Part shown: positions 43,222 through 54,320 of the stretch, piece by piece
Layout of the letters: each line of letters begins with the position of its first letter
Numbering within the stretch: the first letter of the stretch is position 1
NCBI GenBank assembly: GCA_028554755.1
Contig: JAPTOF010000030.1
Coordinates: 558,001-622,000, forward strand
Direction of reading: 5' to 3'
DNA from: Cordia subcordata
Lineage: Eukaryota > Streptophyta > Magnoliopsida > Boraginales > Cordiaceae
DNA length: 64,000 nt
Translations under genes and position numbers: made by a program
The notes under the pieces: generated by a model
The model's database searches: none
Seen by the model: the letters and a program-made list of their open reading frames with translations, nothing else
Told to the model about the DNA's origin: nothing

Positions 43222-43610
43222 TGATGTGTGTCATTTGTGCATGTTTGCATCTAGTTTTTGCATGCACATTTAAGGATGTCTAGAGTATAATTGAGTGCAC
43301 TTAGTACAAAGTTTATGCATATGTGTTAATATTTGTACATAATGTATTTAGGTGCATAAATACTATACTAAGTGTTATATTCCATGTTTTAGGAGTGTTT
43401 TGGAAGGGTTCAAGCTTATGTGAGGAAGAAATGAGCTAACGGATAATGACCGGAAGAAAAGAAATAAAGAAGAGATCATTCTGATCCAACCGGTCGACTT
43501 GGAAGAAGAGCCGGTCGACCGTCTCCAGAGAATAAAAGATTTGAAGCCGGTTGAGTTCCTCAAGAAGCCGGTCGACCGGCTAGGTTGACCAGCTGTGTGC
43601 TGAAGAAATC

Positions 43611-43619
43611 TATAAAAAG
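43611..43619 (+). promoter_or_regulatory. TATA box, G1 right LTR
   Basis: TATAAAAAG, preceded by the GTCGAC palindromes. Any transcript from here would read out of the element into array unit U5. Confidence 0.65.
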
Positions 43620-44110
43620 CTCATTTCAGCTTATTTTCGAGGGAGGAACTTTTATTTCTTAAATCCTAATAAACCCTAACCCTTGACCCACTTCACAAAA
43701 CACCCTAAACCACCATCTAAAACCCACACCAAGCTAGGATTGAAGCATTAAACAAAGATTTGAAGGATTTGTACGGATTTGCAAGCAAGAATTTAGGGAA
43801 GTTCTTCTTGTTCTTTCTCTATTTCTTGTAAATATGTTGCTAGATTAGGCTAGATTTAGGGTTGATTGTTGTTGTATATTAGATTAGGGCTTTGAATAAT
43901 GGATTTATGTAAATCTTTGGCTCTTAATACATGTTTATTTACATAAATTTATGGCATAATTCAATATGTCAATGTATTGGAAATCAAATATGTCTATATG
44001 TTTGTTAAAATGCCTGAGTGAATATGCATGTGTTATTTGTGCTTAAAATGCTCTTATCTACTTATTTGGGTGATGTGATTGTGCTTAATCTCATGGCTTT
44101 GCAGTAGGCT

Positions 44111-44371
44111 TTAGCTTTAAATCCAGCTAATAGGTTACATGCTTTGCTTAGTCGAGTTTAGGTGCTAGTCCTTGGCTTTAAATCCAGCCAAGCAGAAAAG
44201 TTAACCTAGACTAGAGTATCCCTCACTCACGTTAGTGTTGGTTAATCGAGCTTTAATGTCACGTAGTGTTTAGGTGCTAGTCCTTGGCTTTAAATCCAGC
44301 CAAGAGGATAAGTTCTAAGCACGGATTGCGTAGGCTATGAGGGATTGGCCCTTAGCTTTAAATCCAGCTAA
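44111..44371 (+). other. Four-hairpin module, G1 right LTR
   Basis: H1 44111-44130 (TTAGCT/AGCTAA), H2 44171-44192 (CTTGGCT/AGCCAAG), H3 44283-44304 (CTTGGCT/AGCCAAG), H4 44352-44371 (TTAGCT/AGCTAA), each with loop TTAAATCC. H2, damaged in the left LTR, is intact here. Confidence 0.82.
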
Positions 44372-44769
44372 CGGGTTGAACCACTAGTATTGGTTAAGAG
44401 AGTCCCCGATCAACACAACGGCAACAGAAGTCCCGAGCCTTAGATAGACATCATCTGTTATCATAGCCTAAGTCTTGTTGCAATGCAATCACCCTAGGCC
44501 CCCTTCTTCTTTATTAGTGTTTCCTTCCTTAGTTTGGCTCCTTTAAGTTCCTCCGTAGATTAGTTTTCATTTTCCTTTTTCCGAGTTCCCTTTCATCCCA
44601 AAGTAAGTACACACACGCACGTGGCTAGCTTAAGGCACCCGAGCACATAGAGACTAAACTAAGGTAGCCTCCCTGTGGATTCGACCCCATACTTGCACAC
44701 ACTGTACTACAAACGTCCCGTGCACTTGCGGGCTATTTAGGCTTATGCTCAAATAGCGGTATCAGTCAA

Positions 44770-45675
44770 CAACATTTTCTTCATCAAAGTTTTTTGGAGA
44801 ATGTATGCATATCGGGACACACTTTGGAGCAAATGGGTGCATTCAAACTATATCAAGAATGAAACAATCTAGACTATTTCTTGCTCATATGATTCAAGTT
44901 ACATCATAAAGAAACTACTCAAGTGTCGAGCCTCAATAAGAAGTCAAATTACACACATTATTGGAGATGGAAGAGGCATACACTTTTGGCTCGATAAATG
45001 GCATAACAGTGGAACTCTTCTTGAGCATTGGAGCGACACCTTTAATCATCCACCTCTCCATGCAAAGGAACGAGAGATTTACTCAAATGGTTCTTGGAAT
45101 TGGCCCATTCAACTTGTTCATACCCCCATTCCAAACGCTGCCCTCATTGAGAGCAACTCGGATACTTTCTTTTGGGGACACTAAAATGATGGGCATTTCT
45201 CTTTCAAGCGTACTTCGGAGCATTTGCGTGGGAGAAGAAGCAAAATTGAATGGCACAATATCATTTGGTACGAAAATCACACACCAAGGCATGCTTTTAT
45301 CGCATGGCTCGCGATGCATGATCGTCTCACCACAAAATTCAGAATGATTACTTGGGGTATTGAAATCATTACAAAATGCATCTTTTGCAATTCTGCACGC
45401 GAGACAAGGGATCATCTTTTCTCCCGTTGTAGTTTCACAAGAAGCATATGGCAAATAGGACTCAATTTAACATATATCAAGAATCCGCCAATCTCATGGG
45501 ATGAGATTATTACATTCCTTATCCCGCATGCTCTTGAAGACAATCCTAAAGCAACACGCATTAAACATCTCTTCGGAGCAGCAATCTATTTCATTTGGAT
45601 GGAAAGAAATGATCGACAATTCAACAAAGGAGCGCAAACGGAGGAGCAAATCTTCTCATCCATCTTCAACCATTG
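44770..45675 (+). repeat. Array unit U5, right part
   Basis: Continues the unit after G1 with zf-RVT. The frame 45224-45727 is open (TKCIFCNSARETRDHLFS) and of subtype I. Confidence 0.87.
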
Positions 45676-47970
45676 GTTTCCCCAACATCTTTGTGAAGTG
45701 GATAATGGCTTGCATCACAACACCTAGCTTCTCCATCTCCATTAAAGGAAGTCTTGAGGGATACTTTCAAGGAGCAAGTGGCATGAGACAAGGTGACCCT
45801 CACTCTCCTTATATCTTTGTCTTCTGCATGGAAGTCCTTTCATCCTTACTTAATGGTTCGGGACATCACTCAGAATTCAGCTACCATCCTAAATGTGTTA
45901 AACTCAAGCTGAATCGTATTTGCTTTGCGAACGATCTTTTCATATTTTGCAAAGGCAACTTGGAGTCAATTACATGTATTATGGAGATATTGGAAAAGTT
46001 TTGTGAATACTCGGGACTCAACGTGAACAACAGCAAAAGTGATGTCTTCCTTGGGGGTTTTTCACAGAATGAAAGAAAGCTAATTCTTGAAAAGCTTGAC
46101 TTCAAAGAGGGACTTCTTCTAATTCATTAGGTTGGGGTCTATTGGTTGCTAGGAAACTTCGCAAAGGAGATTGTGGACCACTTTTGGAGAAAATCAATGG
46201 AAGAATTGAACATTGGACCACACAAAGTCTCTCATATGCCGGAACGCATACACTCATAAAGTCAACACTCTCACAAATTTGTGCATTTTGGGCACGCTCA
46301 CTTCTTTTTCCAAAATGCATTATTAAGGAAATTGAGTCGAAGTTTTGCGCCTTTCTTTGAAGAGATACGGGTGCAAAGATTGCGTGGAGCAATATTTGTG
46401 TGCCTTTGAATGAAGGAGGATTGGGGATTGGATCTTTGGAGGACGTCAATAACATTTTCTTCATCAAAGTTTTTTGGAGAATGTATGCATATCGGGACAC
46501 ACTTTTGAGCTAATGGGCGCATTCAAACTACATCAAGAAAGAATCAATCTGGACTATTTTTCTTGCTCATATGATTCAATTTGGATCATAAAGAAACCAC
46601 TCAAGTGCCGAGCCTCAATAAGAAGTCAAATTACGCATAATATTGAGATGGAAGAAGCACACACTTTTGGCTTAATAAATGGCATAACAATGGAACTCTT
46701 CTTGAGCATTGGAGATTGTGGACCATTTTTGGAGAAAATCAATGGAAGAATTGAACATTGGACCACACAAAGTCTCTCATATGCCGAAAGGCTTACACTC
46801 ATAAAGTTTGCACTCTCACATTAAACATTGGACCACACAAAGTCTCTCATATGTCGGAAGGCTTGCACTTATAAAGTCAACACTCTCACAAATTTGTGCA
46901 TTTTGGGCACGCTCACTTCTTTTTCCAAAATGCATTATTAAGGAAATTGAGTCAAAGTTTTGTGCCTTTCTTTGGAGAGCCATGGGTGCAAAGATTGCAT
47001 GGAGCAATATTTGTGTACCTTTGAATGAAGGAGGATTGGGGATTGGATCTTTGGAGGACCTCAACAACATTTTCTTCATCAAAGTTTTTTGGAGAATGTA
47101 TGCCTATCGGGACACACTTTGGAGCAAATGGGGGCATTCAAACTATATCAAGAATGAATCAATCTGGACTATTTCTTGCTCATATGATTCAAGTTGGATC
47201 ATAAAGAAACTACTCAAGTGTCGAGCCTCAATAAGAAGTCAAATTACCCACATTATTAGAGATGGAAGAAGCTTACACTTTTGGCTTGATAAATGGCATA
47301 ACAATGGAGCTCTTCTTGAGCATTAGAGCGACACCATTAATCATCCACCTCTCTATGCAAAGGTATGAGAGATTTACTCAAATGGTTCTTGGAATTAGCC
47401 TATTCAACTTGTTCATATCCCCATTCCAAATGCTGCCTTTATTGAGAGCAACTCGGATACTTTCTCTTGGGGTCTCTTAAATGTTGGGATTTTCTCTTTC
47501 AAGCATACTTAGGAGCGTTTGCGTGGGAGAAGAAGCAAAATTGAATGGCACAATATCATTTGGTACAAAAATCATATACCAAGGCATGCTTTTATCACAC
47601 GGCTCGCGATGCATGATCGCCTCACCACAAAATTCACAATGATTACTTGGGGTATTGAAATCAGTACAAATTGCATCTTTTGCAATTTTGCTCGCGAGAA
47701 AAGGGATCATCTTTTCTTCCATTGTAGTTTCACAAGAAGAATATGGCAAATGGAACTCAAGTTAACGTATATCAAGAATCCACCAATCTCATGGGATGAG
47801 GTTATTACATTCCTTACCCCGCATGGTCTTTAAGACAATCTTAAAGCAACACTCATTAAACATCTCTTGGCAACAGCAATCTATTTCATTTGGATGGAAA
47901 GAAATGATCTACAATTCAGCAAAGGAGCACAAACGGAGGAGCAAAACTTCTCATCCATCTTCAACCATTG
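45676..47970 (+). repeat. Array unit U6 (2,295 bp, partial internal duplication)
   Basis: The palm frame 45501-46130 (209 codons) is the longest in the array, with MRQGDPHSPYIF and a catalytic box changed to FANDLFIF. The unit contains an extra ~615 bp: after LLEHW (about 46708) the sequence returns to the thumb (GDCGPFLEKINGRIEHW) and a short ACATTGG repeat follows. Frames 46142-46360, 46474-46824, 46808-47326 and 47519-47833. Subtype II finger. Confidence 0.87.
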
Positions 47971-50262
47971 GTTTCCCCAATATCTGTGTGAAGTGGATTA
48001 TGGCTTGTATCACAACCCCTACCTTCTCCATCTCCATTAATGGAAGTCTTGAGGGATACTTTAAAGGAGCAAGTGGCATTAGACAAGGTGACCCTCTCTC
48101 TCCTTAGATCTTTGTCTTATGCATGGAAGTCCTTTCATCCTTACTTAATGGTCTGGAACATCACTCAAAATTTAGCTACCATACTAAATGTGTTAAACTC
48201 AAGCTGAATCATATTTACTTTGCGGACGATCTTTTCATATTTTGCAAAGGCAACTTGGAGTCAATTACATGTATTATGGAGATATTGGAAAAGTTTTGTT
48301 AATAGTTGGGACTCAACGTGAACAACAGCAAAAGTGATGTCTTTCTTGGGGTTTTTCACAGAATGAAAGAAAGCTAATTCTTGAAAAGCTTGACTTCAAG
48401 GAGGGACTTCTTCTAATTCATTACAATGGGGTCCATTGGTCGCTAGGAAACTTCGCAAAGGAGATTGTGGGCTACTTTTGGAGAAAATCAATGGAAGAAT
48501 TGAACATTGGACCACACAAAGTCTCTCATATGCCGGAACGCATACACTCATAAAGTCAACACTCTCACAAATTTGTGCATTTTGGGCACGCTCACTTCTT
48601 TTTCCAAAATGCATTATTAAGGAAATTGAGTCGAAGTTTTGCGCCTTTCTTTGAAGAGATACGGGTGCAAAGATTGCGTGGAGCAATATTTGTGTGCCTT
48701 TGAATGAAGGAGGATTGGGGATTGGATCTTTGGAGGAAGTCAATAACATTTTCTTCATCAAAGTTTTTTGGAGAATGTATGCATATCGGGACACACTTTT
48801 GAGCTAATGGGCGCATTCAAACTACATCAAGAAAGAATCAATCTGGACTATTTTTCTTGCTCATATGATTCAATTTGGATCATAAAGAAACCACTCAAGT
48901 GCCGAGCCTCAATAAGAAGTCAAATTACGCATAATATTGAGATGGAAGAAGCACACACTTTTGGCTTAATAAATGGCATAACAATGGAACTCTTCTTGAG
49001 CATTGGAGATTGTGGACCATTTTTGGAGAAAATCAATGGAAGAATTGAACATTGGACCACACAAAGTCTCTCATATGCCGAAAGGCTTACACTCATAAAG
49101 TTTGCACTCTCACATTAAACATTGGACCACACAAAGTCTCTCATATGTCGGAAGGCTTGCACTTATAAAGTCAACACTCTCACAAATTTGTGCATTTTGG
49201 GCACGCTCACTTCTTTTTCCAAAATGCATTATTAAGGAAATTGAGTCAAAGTTTTGTGCCTTTCTTTGGAGAGCCATGGGTGCAAAGATTGCATGGAGCA
49301 ATATTTGTGTACCTTTGAATGAAGGAGGATTGGGGATTGGATCTTTGGAGGACCTCAACAACATTTTCTTCATCAAAGTTTTTTGGAGAATGTATGCCTA
49401 TCGGGACACACTTTGGAGCAAATGGGGGCATTCAAACTATATCAAGAATGAATCAATCTGGACTATTTCTTGCTCATATGATTCAAGTTGGATCATAAAG
49501 AAACTACTCAAGTGTCGAGCCTCAATAAGAAGTCAAATTACCCACATTATTAGAGATGGAAGAAGCTTACACTTTTGGCTTGATAAATGGCATAACAATG
49601 GAGCTCTTCTTGAGCATTAGAGCGACACCATTAATCATCCACCTCTCTATGCAAAGGTATGAGAGATTTACTCAAATGATTCTTGGAATTAGCCTATTCA
49701 ACTTGTTCATATCCCCATTCCAAATGCTGCCTTTATTGAGAGCAACTCGGATACTTTCTCTTGGGGTCTCTTAAATGTTGGGATTTTCTCTTTCAAGCAT
49801 ACTTAGGAGCGTTTGCGTGGGAGAAGAAGCAAAATTGAATGGCACAATATCATTTGGTACAAAATCATATACCAAGGCATGCTTTTATCACACGGCTCGC
49901 GATGCATGATCGCCTCACCACAAAATTCACAATGATTACTTGGGGTATTGAAATCAGTACAAATTGCATCTTTTGCAATTTTGCTCGCGAGAAAAGGGAT
50001 CATCTTTTCTTCCATTGTAGTTTCACAAGAAGAATATGGCAAATGGAACTCAAGTTAACGTATATCAAGAATCCACCAATCTCATGGGATGAGGTTATTA
50101 CATTCCTTACCCCGCATGGTCTTTAAGACAATCTTAAAGCAACACTCATTAAACATCTCTTGGCAACAGCAATCTATTTCATTTGGATGGAAAGAAATGA
50201 TCTACAATTCAGCAAAGGAGCACAAACGGAGGAGCAAAACTTCTCATCCATCTTCAACCATT
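47971..50262 (+). repeat. Array unit U7 (2,292 bp, near-identical copy)
   Basis: From about 48490 it repeats 46196 onward almost base for base, including the 615-bp extra piece and its odd breakpoints. The palm start resembles U8 ([12 protein letters not shown]) rather than U6, so U7 is a product of exchange between U6 and U8. Small differences seen: GACGTC to GAAGTC near 48738, GGTTCTTGG to GATTCTTGG near 49678, a 1-base deletion near 49864 and a 2-base deletion near 50280. A stop interrupts IRQGDPLSP (about 48106). Confidence 0.87.
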
Positions 50263-51135
50263 GGTTTCCCCAATATCTGTGAAGTGGATTATGGCTTGTA
50301 TCACAACCCCTACCTTCTCCATCTCCATTAATGGAAGTCTTGAGGGATACTTTAAAGGAGCAAGTGGCATTAGACAAGGTGACCCTCTCTCTCCTTAGAT
50401 CTTTGTCTTATGCATGGAAGTCCTTTCATCCTTACTTAATGGTCTGGAACATCACTCAAAATTTAGCTACCATACTAAATGTGTTAAACTCAAGCTGAAT
50501 CATATTTACTTTGCGGACGATCTTTTCATATTTTGCAAAGGCAACTTGGAGTCAATTACATGTATTATGGAGATATTGGAAAAGTTTTGTTAATAGTTGG
50601 GACTCAACGTGAACAACAGCAAAAGTGATGTCTTTCTTGGGGTTTTTCACAGAATGAAAGAAAGCTAATTCTTGAAAAGCTTGACTTCAAGGAGGGACTT
50701 CTTCTAATTCATTACAATGGGGTCCATTGGTCGCTAGGAAACTTCGCAAAGGAGATTGTGGGCTACTTTTGGAGAAAATCAATGGAAGAATTGAACATTG
50801 GACCACACAAAGTCACTCATATGCCGGAAGGCTTACACTCGTAAAGTCAACACTCTCACAAATTTGTGCATTTTGGGCACGATCACTTCTTTTTCCAAAA
50901 TGCATTATTAAGGAAATTGAGTCAAAGTTTTTCGCCTTTCTTTGGAGAGCCATGGGTGCAAAGATTGCATGGAGCAATATTTGTCTACCTTTTAATGAAG
51001 GAGGATTGGGGACAGGATCTTTAGAGGACGTCAAGAACATTTTCTTCATCAAAGTTTTTTGGAGAATGTATGCATATCGAGACACACTTTGGAGCAAATG
51101 GGTGCATTCAAACTATATCAAGAATGAATCATTCT
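50263..51135 (+). repeat. Array unit U8, left part (interrupted by gag-only element)
   Basis: Palm with a stop after IRQGDPLSP (about 50397) and HIYFADDLFIF. Thumb frame 50727-51119 is open and runs on into the inserted element. The last 16 bp are the TSD of the gag-only insertion. Confidence 0.87.
51120..51135 (+). repeat. TSD of gag-only copy iii (left copy; right copy 52771-52786)
   Basis: AAGAATGAATCATTCT on both sides. The other array units read AAGAATGAATCAATCT at this place, confirming it as host sequence. Confidence 0.92.
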
Positions 51136-51142
51136 TGCCAAC

Positions 51143-52570
51143 ATGGATTCCCATCCAACTCACTCTACAAATCAGCAAAATTCCCCCTTCATTGCTGGAA
51201 ATAACGTTTGCTTCCAGAGATACTCCATTTGCACCTCTCGGCCAACTCCTCCAATTAGCTTGGATTCTAACCAAGGAAATGTTGAGGATTTCCCCTTGTT
51301 ATCTTCAACGAATTATGGACACAAAACACCAGCAAATTTTTATCAAGGTCAGCAAATATATTTGGAACAAGATAGCTCTAAGGCATGGGGAATGAGCCAT
51401 GGTGATGCAAATCAAAAGAAAACTCTTGAGTAAGAAAATCAGCCAAATGCTTCATATCAAGTTTGGAATGGCAATAAGGATTGGCATGGCACTTATGTGG
51501 GTAAACTTTCTCAAATTGCTAAACTTGATTTCATTGAGCCTTTTATTGAGAATGATCTTATTGGTGCCACTCCACCCGAAGAGGTCTTTTTAGAGGGAGA
51601 TAGTCATTGGCAAAATTGCCTCATTGGTCAATTTTTGGGTAACCCTCCCCCCTTTTTCCTTATTAGAAGGATGGTTGACTATCATTGGAAGAAATTTGGG
51701 ATGGTTGAAATCAAATCCGCTGAGAATGGTTTTTTTGTCTTCAAGTTTGAAAATCAAGAATTTTGTGACAAAGTTTTGGAGCAAATGTGGCACATAAATC
51801 ATAGACCGTTGCTCCTTAGGCATTGGGATCCTAATGCACAAATTATGCGTTTTAGTTGGGATAGAGTTCCACTTTGGTTCAAGCTTCATAATGTACCATG
51901 TTCTTTAATCACTCAACGAGGTTTGAGCTACATAGCAAGCACTCTTGGTAATCTACTTTATATAGACAAATTAACGGAGTCTCGTACTGTTGTTGGCTTT
52001 GCTAGAGTATGTATTGAGATGGATCTCTTAAAAAATCTACCGGATCATACTTTTGTGAAACTTAGAAATGGTGAATGGGCAAAGATCGATGTTGAATATG
52101 CTTGGAAGCCCTTGGTTTGCTCTACATGCAAAATTGTGGGTCATAATCTTTCTACTTGTCCTTACACCTCTAAGGATAATGTGCCTCAACAAGCTACTAG
52201 GACAGAAAGAAAAGTGGATGATTGGAGGAATGCAAAGCCAAAGAAAATTTGGAGGAAGGTGTCAAATGCGAATCCTACTCCTTTTGCTAGTGTAAATCTC
52301 AAAGCCATGAAGGAGAATGCACTAAATGAAAGCAATGGCCTCTCGGCCCAAATCACCAAAAAAACATTGGATTACAATAGATTTGCCACTCTTAGAGATG
52401 AAGAAAATGATGATTTGGCCTCAAAGGAAGATCGAGATGAGATGGAAAAGAACATAACCAGCGTTGACCATGTGGAGACACAAGTTGATGGTGTTAACAT
52501 GTTGGAACCGGTTAAGCTTGGCAATCTCGTAAATGGATTAGATAGATCTCATGTCTCACCTTGCATTTGA
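51143..52570 (+). pseudogene. ORF1 of gag-only copy iii (DUF4283-like + CCHC)
   Basis: A single frame over 476 codons with one stop (TAA 51431). Linker to 51470, then WNGNKDWHGTYVGKLSQIAK, the DUF4283-like core (LIGATPPEEVFLEGDSHW, CLIGQFLGNPPPFF, VFKFENQEFCDKVLEQMWH, RPLLLRHWDPN, FSWDRVPLWFKLHNVPCSL, GLSYIASTLG), an ARVCIEMDLLKNLPDHTFVK block, and the CCHC knuckle CSTCKIVGHNLSTCP (about 52118). An acidic tail (FATLRDEENDDLASKEDRDE; TSVDHVETQVDGVNM) ends at TGA 52568. Likely RNA-binding gag. The first in-frame ATG here is not the original start, because the 5' end is truncated. Confidence 0.87.
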
Positions 52571-52658
52571 TTTTGATTTTCTTTGCTTTTGTTGTCTTTT
52601 TGATGCACTTGATGTTTTTCACTTGCTTTGGTTGTTTTTGTTTTCCTTTTGATTCATA

Positions 52659-52709
52659 CCCCTCAAACCTAGTCTTGGATTGGATTGTTGCATCAAATGG
52701 TTAAAGGGG
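52659..52709 (+). other. 3' UTR stem-loop of gag-only copy iii
   Basis: Arms CCCCTCAAACC (52659-52669) and GGTTAAAGGGG (52699-52709) pair at 9 of 11 positions, with a 29-nt loop, about 54 nt before the poly(A). Same site as in the other two gag-only copies. Confidence 0.65.
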
Positions 52710-52786
52710 TTTTGAGATGTACTTCTACAAATTTGCGTGTAATAAAAATCTTACTTACCCCGCAAAAAAAAAGAATGAATCATTCT

Positions 52787-53591
52787 AGACTATTTCTTAC
52801 TCATATGATTCAAGTTGGATCATAAAGAAACTACTCGAGTGCCGAGCCTCAATAAGAAGTCAAATTACACACATTATTGGAGATGGAAGAGGCATACACT
52901 TTTGGCTCGATAAATGGCATAACAATGGAACTCTTCTTGAGCTTTGGAGCGACACCTTTAATCATCCACCTCTCCATGCAAAGGTACAAGAGATTTACTC
53001 AAATGGTTCTTGGAAATGGCCCATTCAACTTGTTCCTATCCCCATTCCAAATGCTGCCCTCATTGAGAGCAACTCGGATACTTTCTCCTGGGGTCTCTCA
53101 AATGATGGGAATTTCTCTTTCAAGCTTACTTGGGAGCATTTGCATGGGAGAAGAAGCAAAATTGAATGGCATAATATCATTTGGTACAAAAATCACATAC
53201 CAAGGCATGCTTTTATTGCATGGCTCGCGATGCATGATCGCCTCACCACAAAATTCAGAATGATTACTTGGACTATTGAAATCAATACAAATTGCATCTT
53301 TTGCAATTCTGCATGCGAGACAAGGGATCATCTTTTCTTCCATTGTAGTTTCACAAGACGCATATGGAAAATAGGACTCAAGTTAACATATATCAAGAAT
53401 CCGCCAATCTCATGGGATGAGATTATTACATTCTTTATCCCGCATGCTCTTGAAGACAATCCTAAAGCAACAAGCATTAAACATCTCTTCGGAGCAGCAA
53501 TCTATTTCATTTGGATGGAAAGAAATGATCGACAATTCAACAAAGGAGTGCAAACGGATGAGCAAATCTTCTCATCCATCATCAAGCAATG
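52787..53591 (+). repeat. Array unit U8, right part
   Basis: zf-RVT continuation after the gag-only insertion. The frame 53140-53643 is open, with NCIFCNSACETRDHLFF (subtype I). Confidence 0.87.
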
Positions 53592-54320
53592 GTTTCCCCA
53601 ACATCTTTGTGAAGTGGATAATGTCTTGCATCACAACACCTAGCTTCTCCATCTCCATTAAAGGAAGTCTTGAGGGATACTTTCAAGGAGCAAGTGGCAT
53701 TAGACAAGGTGACCCTCACTCTCCTTATATCTTTGTCTTATGCATGGAAGTCCTTTCATCCTTACTTAATGGTTCGGGACATCACTCAGAATTCAGCTAC
53801 CATCCTAAATGTGTTAAACTCAAGCTGAATCGTATTTGCTTTATGACGATCTTTTCATATTTTGCAAAGGCAACTTGGAGTCAATTACATGTATTATGGA
53901 GATATTGGAAAAGTTTTGTGAATACTCAGGACTCAACGTGAACAACAGCAAAAGTGATGTCTTCCTTGGGAGTTTTTCACAGAATGAAAGAAAGCTAATT
54001 CTTGAAAAGCTTGACTTCAAAGAGGGACTTCTTCTAATTCATTACCTTGGGGTCCATTTGTCGCTAGGAAACTTCGCAAAGGAGATTGTGGACCACTTTT
54101 GGAGAAAATCAATGGAAGAATTGAACATTGGACCACACAAAGTCTCTCTCATATGCTGGAAGGCTTACACTCACAAAGTCAACACTCTCACAAATTTGTG
54201 CATTTTGGGCACGCTCACTTCTTTTTCCAAAATGCATTATTAAGGAAATTGGGTCAAAGTTTTGTACCTTTCTTTGGATAGCCTTGGGTGCAAAGATTGC
54301 ATGGAGCAATATTTGTGTAC
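53592..54320 (+). repeat. Array unit U9, left part (interrupted by G2)
   Basis: Palm frame 53417-53941, with a 1-base-class lesion at the catalytic box (TTTATGACGATC in place of TTTGCGGACGATC) that shifts the frame to 53836-54243. Cut at 54320 by G2. The last five bases, TGTAC, are the G2 TSD. Confidence 0.87.
54316..54320 (+). repeat. TSD of G2 (left copy; right copy 61200-61204)
   Basis: TGTAC occurs directly on each side of G2. The rejoined array unit reads ATTTGTGTACCATTGAATGAAGG. Confidence 0.92.

Larger units (their letters stand above)
36041..44764 (+). mobile_element. G1: Athila-like Ty3/gypsy element with deleted pol
   Basis: 8.7-kb LTR retrotransposon with TGAT...ATCA ends, a 5-bp TSD, two LTRs (36041-37735 and 43222-44764), a tRNA-Asp primer site, gag, a protease/RT-start/integrase-end fusion frame, a 1.5-kb 3' noncoding region and a polypurine tract. 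Athila affinity rests on the Asp primer site, the gag sequence and the TTLRSGR linker before protease. RT core, RNase H and most of integrase are missing, so it cannot move on its own. Confidence 0.9.
43222..44764 (+). repeat. G1 right LTR (1,543 bp)
   Basis: Begins TGATGTGTGTC and ends GGTATCA. Its palindrome cluster (43489-43598) is shorter than in the left LTR. It has an intact TATAAAAAG (43611-43619) and four hairpins (44111-44371), all four with complete arms. Confidence 0.92.
51136..52770 (+). mobile_element. Gag-only LINE derivative, 5'-truncated (copy iii)
   Basis: A 1.63-kb insertion comprising most of an ORF1, a 200-bp 3' UTR and CTTACCCCGC plus poly(A), with a perfect 16-bp TSD inside array unit U8. 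It has no ORF2 sequence. The 5' end starts inside the ORF1 linker, as with 5'-truncated LINE copies. The open ORF1 suggests that it is recent. Confidence 0.9.
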
